Below are positions 55,355 to 64,000 of a stretch of DNA of 64,000 nt, one piece after another (position 1 is the first letter of the stretch; each line of letters begins with the position of its first letter). Below the pieces are notes generated by a model. The model saw only the letters and a program-made list of their open reading frames with translations. It searched no databases and had not been told where the DNA came from. The DNA comes from Alphaproteobacteria bacterium. GTDB lineage: Bacteria; Pseudomonadota; Alphaproteobacteria; Micropepsales; Micropepsaceae. The DNA lies in assembly GCA_016125165.1 (NCBI GenBank), contig WGMH01000004.1, positions 1-64,000 of the forward strand, in the 5' to 3' direction. The position numbers and the translations under genes are program-made.

Positions 55355-55642
55355 TTACAGTCCCGTCGTGATGTCGATCTGGTGGCCCTCTTCGAGGGTC
55401 ACGACCGCTTTCTTGAAATCGCTGCGCTGATAGGCAGAGCCGCGCGCCATCTTCGTCTTGCCTTTGACGCGCACGGTGTTCACCGCCTTCACCTTGACCT
55501 TGAACAGGTCTTCGACGGCCTTCGCGATCTTCGGCTTGGTCGCATCCAGCGTGACGCGGAACACGACCTGATTGGCTTCCGACAGCTTCGTCGCCTTTTC
55601 GGTGATGACCGGCGAGAGGATGACGTCGTAATTGCTGCTCAT
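55355..55642 (-). CDS. rplW: 50S ribosomal protein L23
   Basis: A 95-residue L23 at the exit tunnel: [63 protein letters not shown]. Starts within the rplD stop codon (ATGA). Confidence 0.98.
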   Translation of the reverse strand: MSSNYDVILSPVITEKATKLSEANQVVFRVTLDATKPKIAKAVEDLFKVKVKAVNTVRVKGKTKMARGSAYQRSDFKKAVVTLEEGHQIDITTGL

Positions 55643-56256
55643 GCCAGACGCTCCTCGATGGCTTTCACCGCGCTCTTGGTCAGCACGAGCTGATCATTGC
55701 GCAGGATGTCGTAAACATTGAGGCCCGAGGCCGGCAGCAGCGACACAGCCGGAATGTTGCGGGCGCTGAGCGCGAAATTCGTATCGAATTCGCCATCAAC
55801 GACCAGCGCCTTGTTCAGACCGAGCTTGCCGAACTTCTGCGCGATGTCCTTCGTCTTCACAGCCGAAGACTTCGCATCATCCAGAACGATCAGCGCCCCG
55901 ACTTTCGCCTTCGACGACAGTGCATGCTTCAACGCCAGGGCGCGCACCTTCTTCGGCAGCGCGAATTCATGGCTGTGGTTCACCGGGCCCATGGCCTTGG
56001 CGCCACCCACGAACAGCGGCGCGGAACGGGCGCCGTGACGGGCCGTGCCGCCGCCCTTCTGACGGCCGAAACGCTTCTTCGTGCGATCGATCTCACCGCG
56101 CGTCAGAACCTTGTGCGTACCGGCGCGGCGCTTGGCGAGCTGCCACACGATCACGCGCTGGATCAGGTCAATGCGGGGTTCGAGGCCGAAGATATCGTCC
56201 CTCAGATCGATCTCACCGGCTTCGCTGGCATCCAGCTTGAGGACTTTGGTTTTCAT
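55639..56256 (-). CDS. rplD: 50S ribosomal protein L4
   Basis: A 205-residue L4 with an exit-tunnel loop; in E. coli L4 also regulates the S10 operon. [82 protein letters not shown] is typical. ATG at 56256 is used; the twelve upstream codons in frame overlap rplC. Confidence 0.98.
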   Translation of the reverse strand: MKTKVLKLDASEAGEIDLRDDIFGLEPRIDLIQRVIVWQLAKRRAGTHKVLTRGEIDRTKKRFGRQKGGGTARHGARSAPLFVGGAKAMGPVNHSHEFALPKKVRALALKHALSSKAKVGALIVLDDAKSSAVKTKDIAQKFGKLGLNKALVVDGEFDTNFALSARNIPAVSLLPASGLNVYDILRNDQLVLTKSAVKAIEERLA

Positions 56257-56257
56257 C

Positions 56258-56965
56258 TCAGCCCTCCTGCGCCGGCTGTGCAGCCGCCGCACGCTTCTTC
56301 ACGCTCGCGGGCGAAGGCGCTTCCTTCGGAAGCGCGCGCTTGGCCGCATCGCGCACGAACACCCAGCCGCCCTTGGCGCCGGGAACAGCGCCGCGGATCA
56401 TGATGAGGCCGCGCTCGACATCGACCTTCGCGATCTCAAGATTCTGCGTGGTCACGCGGTCGGTGCCGTAGTGACCATGCATCTTCTTGTTCTTGAAGGT
56501 CTTGCCGGGATCCTGACGGCCGCCCGTGCCGCCCAGAGAGCGGTGCGAGATCGACACGCCGTGCGAAGCCTCAAGACCTCGGAAATTCCAGCGCTTCATG
56601 GCGCCGGTGAAACCGCGGCCGATGGTGATGCCCGTGACATCGACCTTCTGACCTTCGACGAAGTGATCGGCCTGGATGAAATCGCCCACCTCAAGCATGT
56701 TCGCTTCATCCACGCGGAATTCGGCGAGCTTCTTTTTGGGTTCGACTTCAGCCTTCGCGAAATTGCCGCGATCGGCCTTGGTGAGACGCTTGGTTTTCGC
56801 AAAGCCGGAACCGAGCTGGACGGCTGTGTAGCCATCCTTCTCGGCCGTGCGCGTCGCCACGACCTGACAGCCATCCAGCTTCAGAACCGTGACGGGCACA
56901 TGACGGCCGTCCTCCAGAAAGAGGCGGGTCATGCCGACCTTTTGCGTGATGACGCCTGTGCGCAC
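56258..56965 (-). CDS. rplC: 50S ribosomal protein L3
   Basis: A 235-residue L3 near the peptidyl transferase centre. Opens [54 protein letters not shown] and has [54 protein letters not shown]-terminal alanine-rich tail ([19 protein letters not shown]) is extra. Confidence 0.98.
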   Translation of the reverse strand: MRTGVITQKVGMTRLFLEDGRHVPVTVLKLDGCQVVATRTAEKDGYTAVQLGSGFAKTKRLTKADRGNFAKAEVEPKKKLAEFRVDEANMLEVGDFIQADHFVEGQKVDVTGITIGRGFTGAMKRWNFRGLEASHGVSISHRSLGGTGGRQDPGKTFKNKKMHGHYGTDRVTTQNLEIAKVDVERGLIMIRGAVPGAKGGWVFVRDAAKRALPKEAPSPASVKKRAAAAQPAQEG

Positions 56966-56977
56966 CGCGCTTACTCC

Positions 56978-57286
56978 TTAAAGCTTGATCTCGACATCGA
57001 CGCCCGCCGCAAGGTCGAGCTTCATCAGCGCGTCGACCGTTTGCGGGGTGGGATCGATAATGTCGAGAAGACGCTTATGCGTGCGGATTTCGAATTGCTC
57101 GCGGCTTTTCTTGTCCACATGCGGCGACCGGTTGACAGTGAAGCGCTCAATGCCCGTCGGCAGGGGAATGGGGCCCCTGACCTGCGCGCCGGTGCGCTTC
57201 GCCGTGTTCACGATCTCCCGCGTCGAGTTGTCGAGAATGCGGTGATCGAAGGCTTTGAGCCGTATACGGATATTTTGGCTCTGCAT
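56978..57286 (-). CDS. rpsJ: 30S ribosomal protein S10
   Basis: A 102-residue S10, also the NusE antitermination factor. [102 protein letters not shown] is full length. First gene of the S10 operon, 40 bases after tuf with no separate promoter recognised. Confidence 0.99.
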   Translation of the reverse strand: MQSQNIRIRLKAFDHRILDNSTREIVNTAKRTGAQVRGPIPLPTGIERFTVNRSPHVDKKSREQFEIRTHKRLLDIIDPTPQTVDALMKLDLAAGVDVEIKL

Positions 57287-57326
57287 GTTCTTCTTCTCCA
57301 GATACGGCTCTTAGCCTTCAGGCCGA

Positions 57327-58517
<1,191 letters not shown>

Positions 58518-58568
58518 CTCGTTTCTCCGTCAGTCTGCTTCTCTGATGCCGGATCTCTCCGGCGGTTG

Positions 58569-60644
58569 TTACGCGTATTTCGCTTTGACTTCGTCCGCGA
58601 TTGCCTGCGGAACCTGCTCGTAGTGATCGAACTGCATGGTGTACTGCGCGCGACCCTGGCTCATCGAACGCAGAACGTTGATGTAGCCGAACATGTTGGC
58701 GAGCGGCACCATCGCGGTGACCACCTGCGCATTGCCGCGCGTATCCGTGCCCTGCACCTGGCCACGGCGGGAGTTGAGGTCGCCGATCACGCTGCCGAAG
58801 TAATCTTCCGGCGTGACGACCTCGACCTTCATGATCGGTTCCAGCAGCTTCACCGCGCCCTTCGACGCCAGTTCGCGGAACGCCGCGCGCGCCGCGATGT
58901 CGAAGGTGAGCGCGTTGGAGTCGACTTCGTGGTACTTGCCGTCAATCAGCTTTGCCTTGAAGTCGATCACCGGGAAGCCGGCCAGAAGACCGGAGTCTTT
59001 CTGTGCGCGAATGCCCTTTTCCACCGAGGGGATGAATTCCTTCGGAATCGAGCCGCCAACCACTTCGTTTTCGAACACAAAGCCTTCACCGGGCTGCAGG
59101 GGTTCGAATTCGATCTTCACTTCAGCGAACTGGCCCGAACCGCCGGTCTGCTTCTTGTGGGTGTACTGGATCGTCACCGGCTTGGAGAGCGTCTCGCGAT
59201 AGGCGACCTGCGGCGCGCCCACGGTCGCATCGACCTTGTAGGTGCGCTTGAGGATATCGACCTTAATTTCGAGATGCAGTTCGCCCATGCCCTTGAGGAT
59301 CGTCTGGCCGGATTCGCTGTCCGACGAGACGCGGAAGGAGGGATCTTCCTGCGCCAGGCGGTTGAGCGCGACGCCCATCTTTTCCTGGTCGGCCTTGGTC
59401 TTCGGCTCGATGGCAACCTCGATCACCGGATCGGGGAATTCCATGCGTTCCAGAATGATCGGCTTGTTCGGATCGCAGAGCGTTTCGCCCGTGGTTGTGA
59501 GCTTGAGGCCGGCGAAGGCGACGATATCGCCCGCATAGGCTTCCTTCACGTCTTCACGGCTGTTCGCATGCATCAGAAGCATGCGGCCGACGCGCTCGGT
59601 CTTGTCCTTCACGGAGTTCAGCGCGCCCGTTCCGGATGTGACCATGCCCGAATAGATGCGCACGAAGGTGATGGAGCCCACGAACGGGTCGTCCATGATC
59701 TTGAACGCGAGGCCGGCGAACGGCGCCTTGTCGTCGGCAGGACGCTCTTCTTCGGTGTCCTTGCCGGGAATCGTGCCGCGCACCGCCGGAATGTCGAGCG
59801 GCGACGGGAGGAAATCGACAACGGCGTCGAGCAGCGGCTGCACGCCCTTGTTCTTGAAGGCCGAACCACACATCACCGGCACGAAGGCAAACGCCGTCGT
59901 ACCCTTGCGGATGCACTTCTTCAGGTCTTCATAGGACGGCATCTTGCCATCGAGATAGGCTTCGAGGATCGCCTCGTCCTGCTCAACGGCGGCTTCGACG
60001 AGCGCGTGATGCAGTTCTTCGGCCTTGTCCTTCAGATCAGCCGGAATTTCGACTTCGTCGAACTTCGCGCCGAGCTGCTCTTCGTGCCAGATCAGCGCCT
60101 TCATCTTCACGATGTCGACGAGGCCTTTGAAATCGGCTTCCGCGCCGATGGGCCAGGTGGTGATCATCGGCTTGGTGCCGAGGCGATCGATCATCATGTC
60201 CACGCAGCGCTGAAAGTTCGCGCCCATGCGGTCCATCTTGTTGACGAAGCAGATGCGCGGAACCTTGTACTTGTCAGCCTGGCGCCACACCGTTTCGGAC
60301 TGCGGCTCGACACCGGCGACGGCATCGAACACGGCAACCGCGCCGTCGAGCACGCGCATGGAACGCTCGACTTCGATGGTGAAGTCCACGTGGCCGGGCG
60401 TGTCGATGATGTTGATGCGGTGATCGTTCCAGAAGCACGTCGTGGCGGCGGACGTGATGGTGATGCCGCGCTCCTGTTCCTGCTCCATGAAGTCCATCGT
60501 GGCGGCGCCGTCATGGACTTCGCCGATCTTGTGGCTCTTGCCGGTGTAATACAGGATACGCTCAGTCGTCGTCGTCTTGCCGGCGTCAATGTGCGCGGCA
60601 ATGCCAATGTTGCGATAGCGATCGAGCGGCGTTGTGCGGGGCAT
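58569..60644 (-). CDS. fusA: Elongation factor G
   Basis: A 691-residue EF-G that drives translocation. G1 [42 protein letters not shown], and [11 protein letters not shown] in the GTPase domain; domain IV GGQFAEV-type [20 protein letters not shown] and the C-terminal [30 protein letters not shown]. Between rpsG and tuf in the str operon. Confidence 0.99.
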   Translation of the reverse strand: MPRTTPLDRYRNIGIAAHIDAGKTTTTERILYYTGKSHKIGEVHDGAATMDFMEQEQERGITITSAATTCFWNDHRINIIDTPGHVDFTIEVERSMRVLDGAVAVFDAVAGVEPQSETVWRQADKYKVPRICFVNKMDRMGANFQRCVDMMIDRLGTKPMITTWPIGAEADFKGLVDIVKMKALIWHEEQLGAKFDEVEIPADLKDKAEELHHALVEAAVEQDEAILEAYLDGKMPSYEDLKKCIRKGTTAFAFVPVMCGSAFKNKGVQPLLDAVVDFLPSPLDIPAVRGTIPGKDTEEERPADDKAPFAGLAFKIMDDPFVGSITFVRIYSGMVTSGTGALNSVKDKTERVGRMLLMHANSREDVKEAYAGDIVAFAGLKLTTTGETLCDPNKPIILERMEFPDPVIEVAIEPKTKADQEKMGVALNRLAQEDPSFRVSSDSESGQTILKGMGELHLEIKVDILKRTYKVDATVGAPQVAYRETLSKPVTIQYTHKKQTGGSGQFAEVKIEFEPLQPGEGFVFENEVVGGSIPKEFIPSVEKGIRAQKDSGLLAGFPVIDFKAKLIDGKYHEVDSNALTFDIAARAAFRELASKGAVKLLEPIMKVEVVTPEDYFGSVIGDLNSRRGQVQGTDTRGNAQVVTAMVPLANMFGYINVLRSMSQGRAQYTMQFDHYEQVPQAIADEVKAKYA

Positions 60645-60663
60645 GGTCGTGGTTCTCTACGCT

Positions 60664-61134
60664 TTACCAGCGGTAATGGGAGAAAGCGCGGTTCGCTTCC
60701 GCCATCTTGTGGGTGTCTTCACGCTTCTTCACGGCGGAACCGCGATTGTTCGCGGCATCGATCAGCTCGCCCGACAGGCGGCCCGTCATGTTGGCTTCGT
60801 TGCGGCCACGCGCGGCGTTGATGATCCAGCGGATCGCGAGCGCACGGGCACGGTCCTGACGCACTTCCACCGGCACCTGATAGGTGGCACCGCCGACGCG
60901 GCGCGACTTCACTTCGATGGCGGGCGACACGTTGCGCAGCGCTTCGTGGAACACGACCAGCGGATCCTGCTTGGTCTTCTGCTGGATCGTGTCGAACGCG
61001 CCATAGATGATGCCTTCGGCAGCGGACTTCTTGCCGTCATACATCAGGCTGTTCATGAATTTCGCGAGCACGAGATCGCCAAATTTGGCGTCCGGGTTGA
61101 TTTCGCGGCGTTCAGCGCGGCGGCGGCGGGACAT
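60664..61134 (-). CDS. rpsG: 30S ribosomal protein S7
   Basis: A 156-residue S7, which nucleates head assembly. [50 protein letters not shown] and the C-terminal [17 protein letters not shown] are diagnostic. Between rpsL and fusA. Confidence 0.99.
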   Translation of the reverse strand: MSRRRRAERREINPDAKFGDLVLAKFMNSLMYDGKKSAAEGIIYGAFDTIQQKTKQDPLVVFHEALRNVSPAIEVKSRRVGGATYQVPVEVRQDRARALAIRWIINAARGRNEANMTGRLSGELIDAANNRGSAVKKREDTHKMAEANRAFSHYRW

Positions 61135-61149
61135 CTGTCGTCTTCCTTC

Positions 61150-61527
61150 TTACTTCGGACGCTTGGCGCCATAGAGCGAGCGGCGCTTCTTGCGATCCTT
61201 CACGCCCTGCGTGTCGAGCACACCGCGAATGATGTGATAGCGAACGCCCGGAAGGTCCTTCACGCGGCCGCCGCGGATCAGCACCACGGAGTGTTCCTGA
61301 AGGTTGTGACCTTCACCGGGGATGTAACTCACGACTTCGTAGCCGCCCTTGCCGGTCAGACGAACCTTCGCAACCTTGCGGAGCGCCGAGTTCGGCTTCT
61401 TCGGCGTCGTCGTATAGACGCGCGTGCACACGCCACGCTTCTGCGGGCTGCCTTCAAGTGCCGGAACCTTGTTGCGCTTCGGCTTTTCGCCGCGCGGCTT
61501 GCGGATCAACTGGTTGATCGTAGGCAT
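61150..61527 (-). CDS. rpsL: 30S ribosomal protein S12
   Basis: A 125-residue S12 of the decoding centre. [98 protein letters not shown] contains the streptomycin-relevant KKPNS and GEGHN regions with wild-type Lys residues. First gene of the str operon. Confidence 0.99.
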   Translation of the reverse strand: MPTINQLIRKPRGEKPKRNKVPALEGSPQKRGVCTRVYTTTPKKPNSALRKVAKVRLTGKGGYEVVSYIPGEGHNLQEHSVVLIRGGRVKDLPGVRYHIIRGVLDTQGVKDRKKRRSLYGAKRPK

Positions 61528-61682
61528 CTACCGTCCTGTCGTTCGTCCAACGCCGCTTTCGCGGCAAAACAAATTGGGGCGCCGGCCAGAAGGCCTGCCC
61601 CGTCTTCGCGGAGGATTCGGAAGGCCTGGCCGTCCGAGTCGCGCGTTCAACGCTTCTAACTTGGCTTCCCAACAGCGTTTTT

Positions 61683-61696
61683 CGCGAATTCGCGAG
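61683..61696. other. Palindrome in the str operon leader
   Basis: TCGCGAATTCGCGA is a perfect 14-bp palindrome in the untranslated leader of rpsL, between the promoter and the start codon. It could fold in the mRNA or bind a symmetrical protein. Confidence 0.5.
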
Positions 61697-61721
61697 ACAG
61701 CCTGTCCAAAGAAGGTGGGGC

Positions 61722-61750
61722 CTTATAGTGACGCGGTTTCAGGGCGTCAA
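61722..61750 (-). promoter_or_regulatory. Promoter of the str operon
   Basis: On the minus strand TTGACG (61745-61750), a 17-base spacer, and TATAAG (61722-61727), about 195 bases before the rpsL ATG. Similar in form to the alpha-operon promoter. Confidence 0.8.
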
Positions 61751-61892
61751 TAGAGGATTTGGCAAGGAATTGGGCGAAGGGGACCACCCCGCCCCGGCGG
61801 TCCCGCGCCGGGACCGCCTGACACATAATTTCACGGGCTTATAACAGTGTTGCTGTAATAAAATTACAGAAAGTGAGGTTCCGGAGTTGCTT
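61751..61892. other. Gap between str promoter and MAPEG gene, with a GC-rich hairpin
   Basis: GGCGGTCCC pairs with GGGACCGCC (61796-61818) around a five-base loop. No T-run adjoins it. It lies 3' of the MAPEG-family gene and may serve as that gene's transcript end. Confidence 0.45.
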
Positions 61893-62303
61893 TCAAAGCA
61901 CCATCAGCTCGCGGACTGCCATGACCATCAGAACGATGGTCGAGGTCGCGAAGACAAGAAACCGCAGGTTCACGATGTTCGCGGTGCCCTGAACCAGCGT
62001 GTGCACCACCCGGAGCCCCACATAGGCCCAGGCCAGCCAGATGTGAGTCGGGTCGGAATGGCCGGCGAGGAAGATATAGAAGACCAGCGCATAGAAGATG
62101 GTGGGCTGTTCCATCAGGTGGTTGTAGTTGTCGGCCACCTGCCGGACCCCGTCGGGCAGCACATCCAGCGACCCCGGGAACCGGGCCTCCTGCGGATTGA
62201 GCTTGGCCCGCTGCATCGCCGGGATGCGGGTGGCGTACATCCATATCCAGACCAGAAGCGACAGGCAGACCAGCGCAAGCACCGGCGTAAGGATCGAACT
62301 CAT
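61893..62303 (-). CDS. MAPEG-family membrane protein
   Basis: A 136-residue protein with four membrane helices of the MAPEG superfamily (eicosanoid/glutathione-metabolism-related membrane proteins). The family-like core is ARFPGSLDVLPDGVRQVADNYNHLMEQPTIFYALVFYIFLAGHSD, with the conserved NYNHLMEQPT motif, and WLAWAYVGLRVVHTLVQGTANIVNLR. ATG at 62303 has GGGGGA six bases upstream and is preferred to one at 62309. Enzymatic role in bacteria is unproven. Confidence 0.85.
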   Translation of the reverse strand: MSSILTPVLALVCLSLLVWIWMYATRIPAMQRAKLNPQEARFPGSLDVLPDGVRQVADNYNHLMEQPTIFYALVFYIFLAGHSDPTHIWLAWAYVGLRVVHTLVQGTANIVNLRFLVFATSTIVLMVMAVRELMVL

Positions 62304-62351
62304 TGGCATTCCCCCTGAACAAATGACTTTGGAGGAGGATAGACCGAGTCG

Positions 62352-63044
62352 TCAGCGCAGCGAGAATTCGATGGGGACCGTGATGTCCAGCGTCTGCTGC
62401 GGCCAGCCGTCGGGGATCGTCGGCAGGGGCTGCGCACGGGCAATGAGGGACCGCGCTTCGCCATCGAGCAGCGGGCGGCCGGAACTACGGGCGATATCGA
62501 AGGCGAGCACCTGCCCTGTCCGGTTCATGATGAAGTGGAGCAGCACGACGCCCTCGATATGGGCGGCCCGGGCCTGCCGGGGGTAGCGCTTGTAACGGTT
62601 GAGATGGGCGAACAGGCGCTGCTGGAATGTGACGGCGGTTTCGCCCGGCGGCGAGGATGGCGCCTGTTGCACCGAAGGCTGCGTGGCGGCGGCAACAGCT
62701 ATCGTCTGCTGTTCGGCGGGCTGCGCGATGTTGACGGTGGGAACCGGCACTTCGGGCAATTGCGCGTTCATCAGCTGTGGCGGTGGGACAGGCCGGACCT
62801 CCCTTGGCCGGGACGCGTCACGCACGACTTCAGCCATCAGCACCTTCTCGACCGGCATGACATTGGCCACATGCATGGTGCCGAACAGAAGCCCCGCCAG
62901 AAGCAGCACATGCACCGCGATGGTGACGGCGCCCGCGACAAGGCGCGCGCGATCGGGCTCCACGATTTTTTTTCCACGCAAATCCGCGAAGACCGCCAAC
63001 GGTGTCGCCTGCTCGATCTGGCTCATGGGAAAAGGACCGTTCAT
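62352..63044 (-). CDS. TonB-family energy transducer
   Basis: A 230-residue protein: a short cytoplasmic N-terminus, one membrane helix (about 34-56), a proline-rich periplasmic spacer (VRPVPPPQLMNAQLPEVPVP), and a C-terminal TonB domain (YPRQARAAHIEGVVLLHFIMNRTGQVLAFDIARSSGRPLLDGEA). It couples the ExbBD proton motor to outer-membrane receptors such as the TonB-dependent receptor at 26287. Its start overlaps the PepSY gene as ATGA, so both are likely translated together, often seen for iron- or heme-uptake modules. Confidence 0.9.
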   Translation of the reverse strand: MNGPFPMSQIEQATPLAVFADLRGKKIVEPDRARLVAGAVTIAVHVLLLAGLLFGTMHVANVMPVEKVLMAEVVRDASRPREVRPVPPPQLMNAQLPEVPVPTVNIAQPAEQQTIAVAAATQPSVQQAPSSPPGETAVTFQQRLFAHLNRYKRYPRQARAAHIEGVVLLHFIMNRTGQVLAFDIARSSGRPLLDGEARSLIARAQPLPTIPDGWPQQTLDITVPIEFSLR

Positions 63045-64000
63045 GCGCCGGTGCCTCCCACTTTTTCGACAAGGCGCCTGTGGTTGGCGCGCTTGGTCAC
63101 CCACATCACGACGCCGGTGATGACAAAGAGCAGCGGCAGAAAGCCCGAGAGGAAAACCAGAAACCGCCAGAGCGGGCCGAACTGGCCTTCATGCAGCGGC
63201 CGCTGCCACGCCATGAATGTTTCGCTGCCCGATTTGGGATCGCGAACAGCAACCACCTTGCCTGCCCAGGGATCGACGAACACGGTTGAGGTGATCGGGT
63301 GGTTCATGCCCGCGCCGCGCAGCGAAACACGGATCGCCTGATCGAGGCGCGCGGGGATGGAGAGCGATGCCACCTCGCCATGCGGCACAGCCGCTTTTGC
63401 AATCTTCATGGCCTGATCGGCGCCGATGCGACGCGCGCCTTCGATGGCCGTGACCTTCGGCCCGTTGCGCAGATCGACCGTGGTCGCTGACGTTCCGCCC
63501 GACATCGCGCCGATGGTTTGCGGAAACACGATGGCAACGCCGGTGAAACTGACAACAACGAACACGATCCAGAACCAGATGCCTGTCGCGCCATGAAGTT
63601 CGCGGTGAAAGCGTAAACCCGTCGCATCGCGGCGCACGATGAAGGCATATTTCCATTTGCTGTTTCCGGGCCACCACAGAACGATTCCGGAAAAGCCGAG
63701 CAACAGCATCAGCACGCCCATCCAGCCCACGAGCTGACGCCCCTCGCGGCCAAGGAACAATTGGCCGTGCAGATCATGGGCGAAGCGCATGATGGGAGCC
63801 ATCGAGCCCTTGCGCGTTCCAAGCACCTGTCCGCTGACCGGATCAATGTAGACTTGGCCGATCATGCCCGCAGACGGCGGGCCATTGGTGCGGCCCTGCT
63901 GAAATCGGACAATCGCGGGATCGCCCTGTTCTTCCGGCAAGGTGACTGTGGCCGATGCACTGCGCGGCGCATCGGACGCCTTGCGCGCTGACGAGATGAG
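63041..64000 (-). CDS. PepSY-domain membrane protein (partial, runs off the window)
   Basis: The frame remains open to the window edge, so the N-terminus is missing; 319 codons are present. It shows PepSY-TM features: MRFAHDLHGQLFLGREGRQLVGWMGVLMLLLGFSGIVLWWPG, a second block RELHGATGIWFWIVFVVVSFTGVAIVFP, a periplasmic PepSY segment, and QRPLHEGQFGPLWRFLVFLSGFLPLLFVITGVVMWVTKR. Members next to TonB genes are associated with siderophore-iron reduction or release at the inner membrane. The orientation and ATGA overlap tie it to the TonB gene. Confidence 0.88.
   Translation of the reverse strand, partial: LISSARKASDAPRSASATVTLPEEQGDPAIVRFQQGRTNGPPSAGMIGQVYIDPVSGQVLGTRKGSMAPIMRFAHDLHGQLFLGREGRQLVGWMGVLMLLLGFSGIVLWWPGNSKWKYAFIVRRDATGLRFHRELHGATGIWFWIVFVVVSFTGVAIVFPQTIGAMSGGTSATTVDLRNGPKVTAIEGARRIGADQAMKIAKAAVPHGEVASLSIPARLDQAIRVSLRGAGMNHPITSTVFVDPWAGKVVAVRDPKSGSETFMAWQRPLHEGQFGPLWRFLVFLSGFLPLLFVITGVVMWVTKRANHRRLVEKVGGTGA

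Overview
The window is about 64 kb of chromosomal DNA from a GC-rich alphaproteobacterium. The evidence is a MipZ-type division ATPase, a phasin under a PhaR-like promoter, an ATP12-family chaperone, a DUF1489 protein, biotin-dependent methylcrotonyl-CoA and propionyl-CoA carboxylases, a BLUF photoreceptor, and a str/S10/spc/alpha ribosomal cluster without rpmJ in the usual place. Genus cannot be fixed from sequence alone. No phage, insertion sequence, CRISPR array or rRNA operon was seen. There is one tRNA, tRNA-Leu(GAG).

Region 1 (1-12.8 kb): a broken MarR-family fragment, an OpgC-like membrane acyltransferase, clpS-clpA, a phasin, a SPOR-tailed D,D-carboxypeptidase, a membrane-anchored J-domain protein, mipZ translationally coupled to putA, and panC divergent from putA. 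Region 2 (12.4-23 kb): a dispersed leucine/isovalerate degradation set (mccA, mccB, a thiolase, ivd). It is interleaved with a BLUF protein, a GNAT acetyltransferase, an ABM-family protein, a zinc-ribbon membrane protein, a GIY-YIG protein and the tRNA. Region 3 (23-28 kb): cysH with a precorrin-2 dehydrogenase-like gene, an isolated FliN-type gene, lipB, an unannotated 45-residue peptide with its own promoter, acyP and a TonB-dependent receptor. Region 4 (28-43 kb): pccA, an M28 peptidase, a secreted RidA-like protein, a TetR regulator divergent from a membrane protein, an M15-like protein, then a minus-strand run degQ, rarA (frameshifted), crcB, rluC/D-type synthase, atp12, pccB. A possible small RNA lies between rarA and degQ.

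Region 5 (43-61.5 kb) is translation and secretion: rpsL-rpsG-fusA-tuf, the S10 and spc operons, secY-adk and rpsM-rpsK-rpoA-rplQ, all on the minus strand. Strong sigma-70-like promoters precede rpsL and rpsM, and a canonical terminator follows rplQ. Region 6 (61.9-64 kb): a MAPEG-family protein, a TonB-family protein, and a PepSY-domain membrane protein running off the window.

Metabolically, the carboxylases, isovaleryl-CoA dehydrogenase, thiolase and PutA describe catabolism of branched-chain and other amino acids to acetyl-CoA, propionyl-CoA and glutamate; the phasin points to polyhydroxyalkanoate storage. The most unusual items are the orphan peptide gene at 25686-25823, the candidate small RNA at about 40940-41146, and the PhaR-like operator embedded in the phasin promoter.
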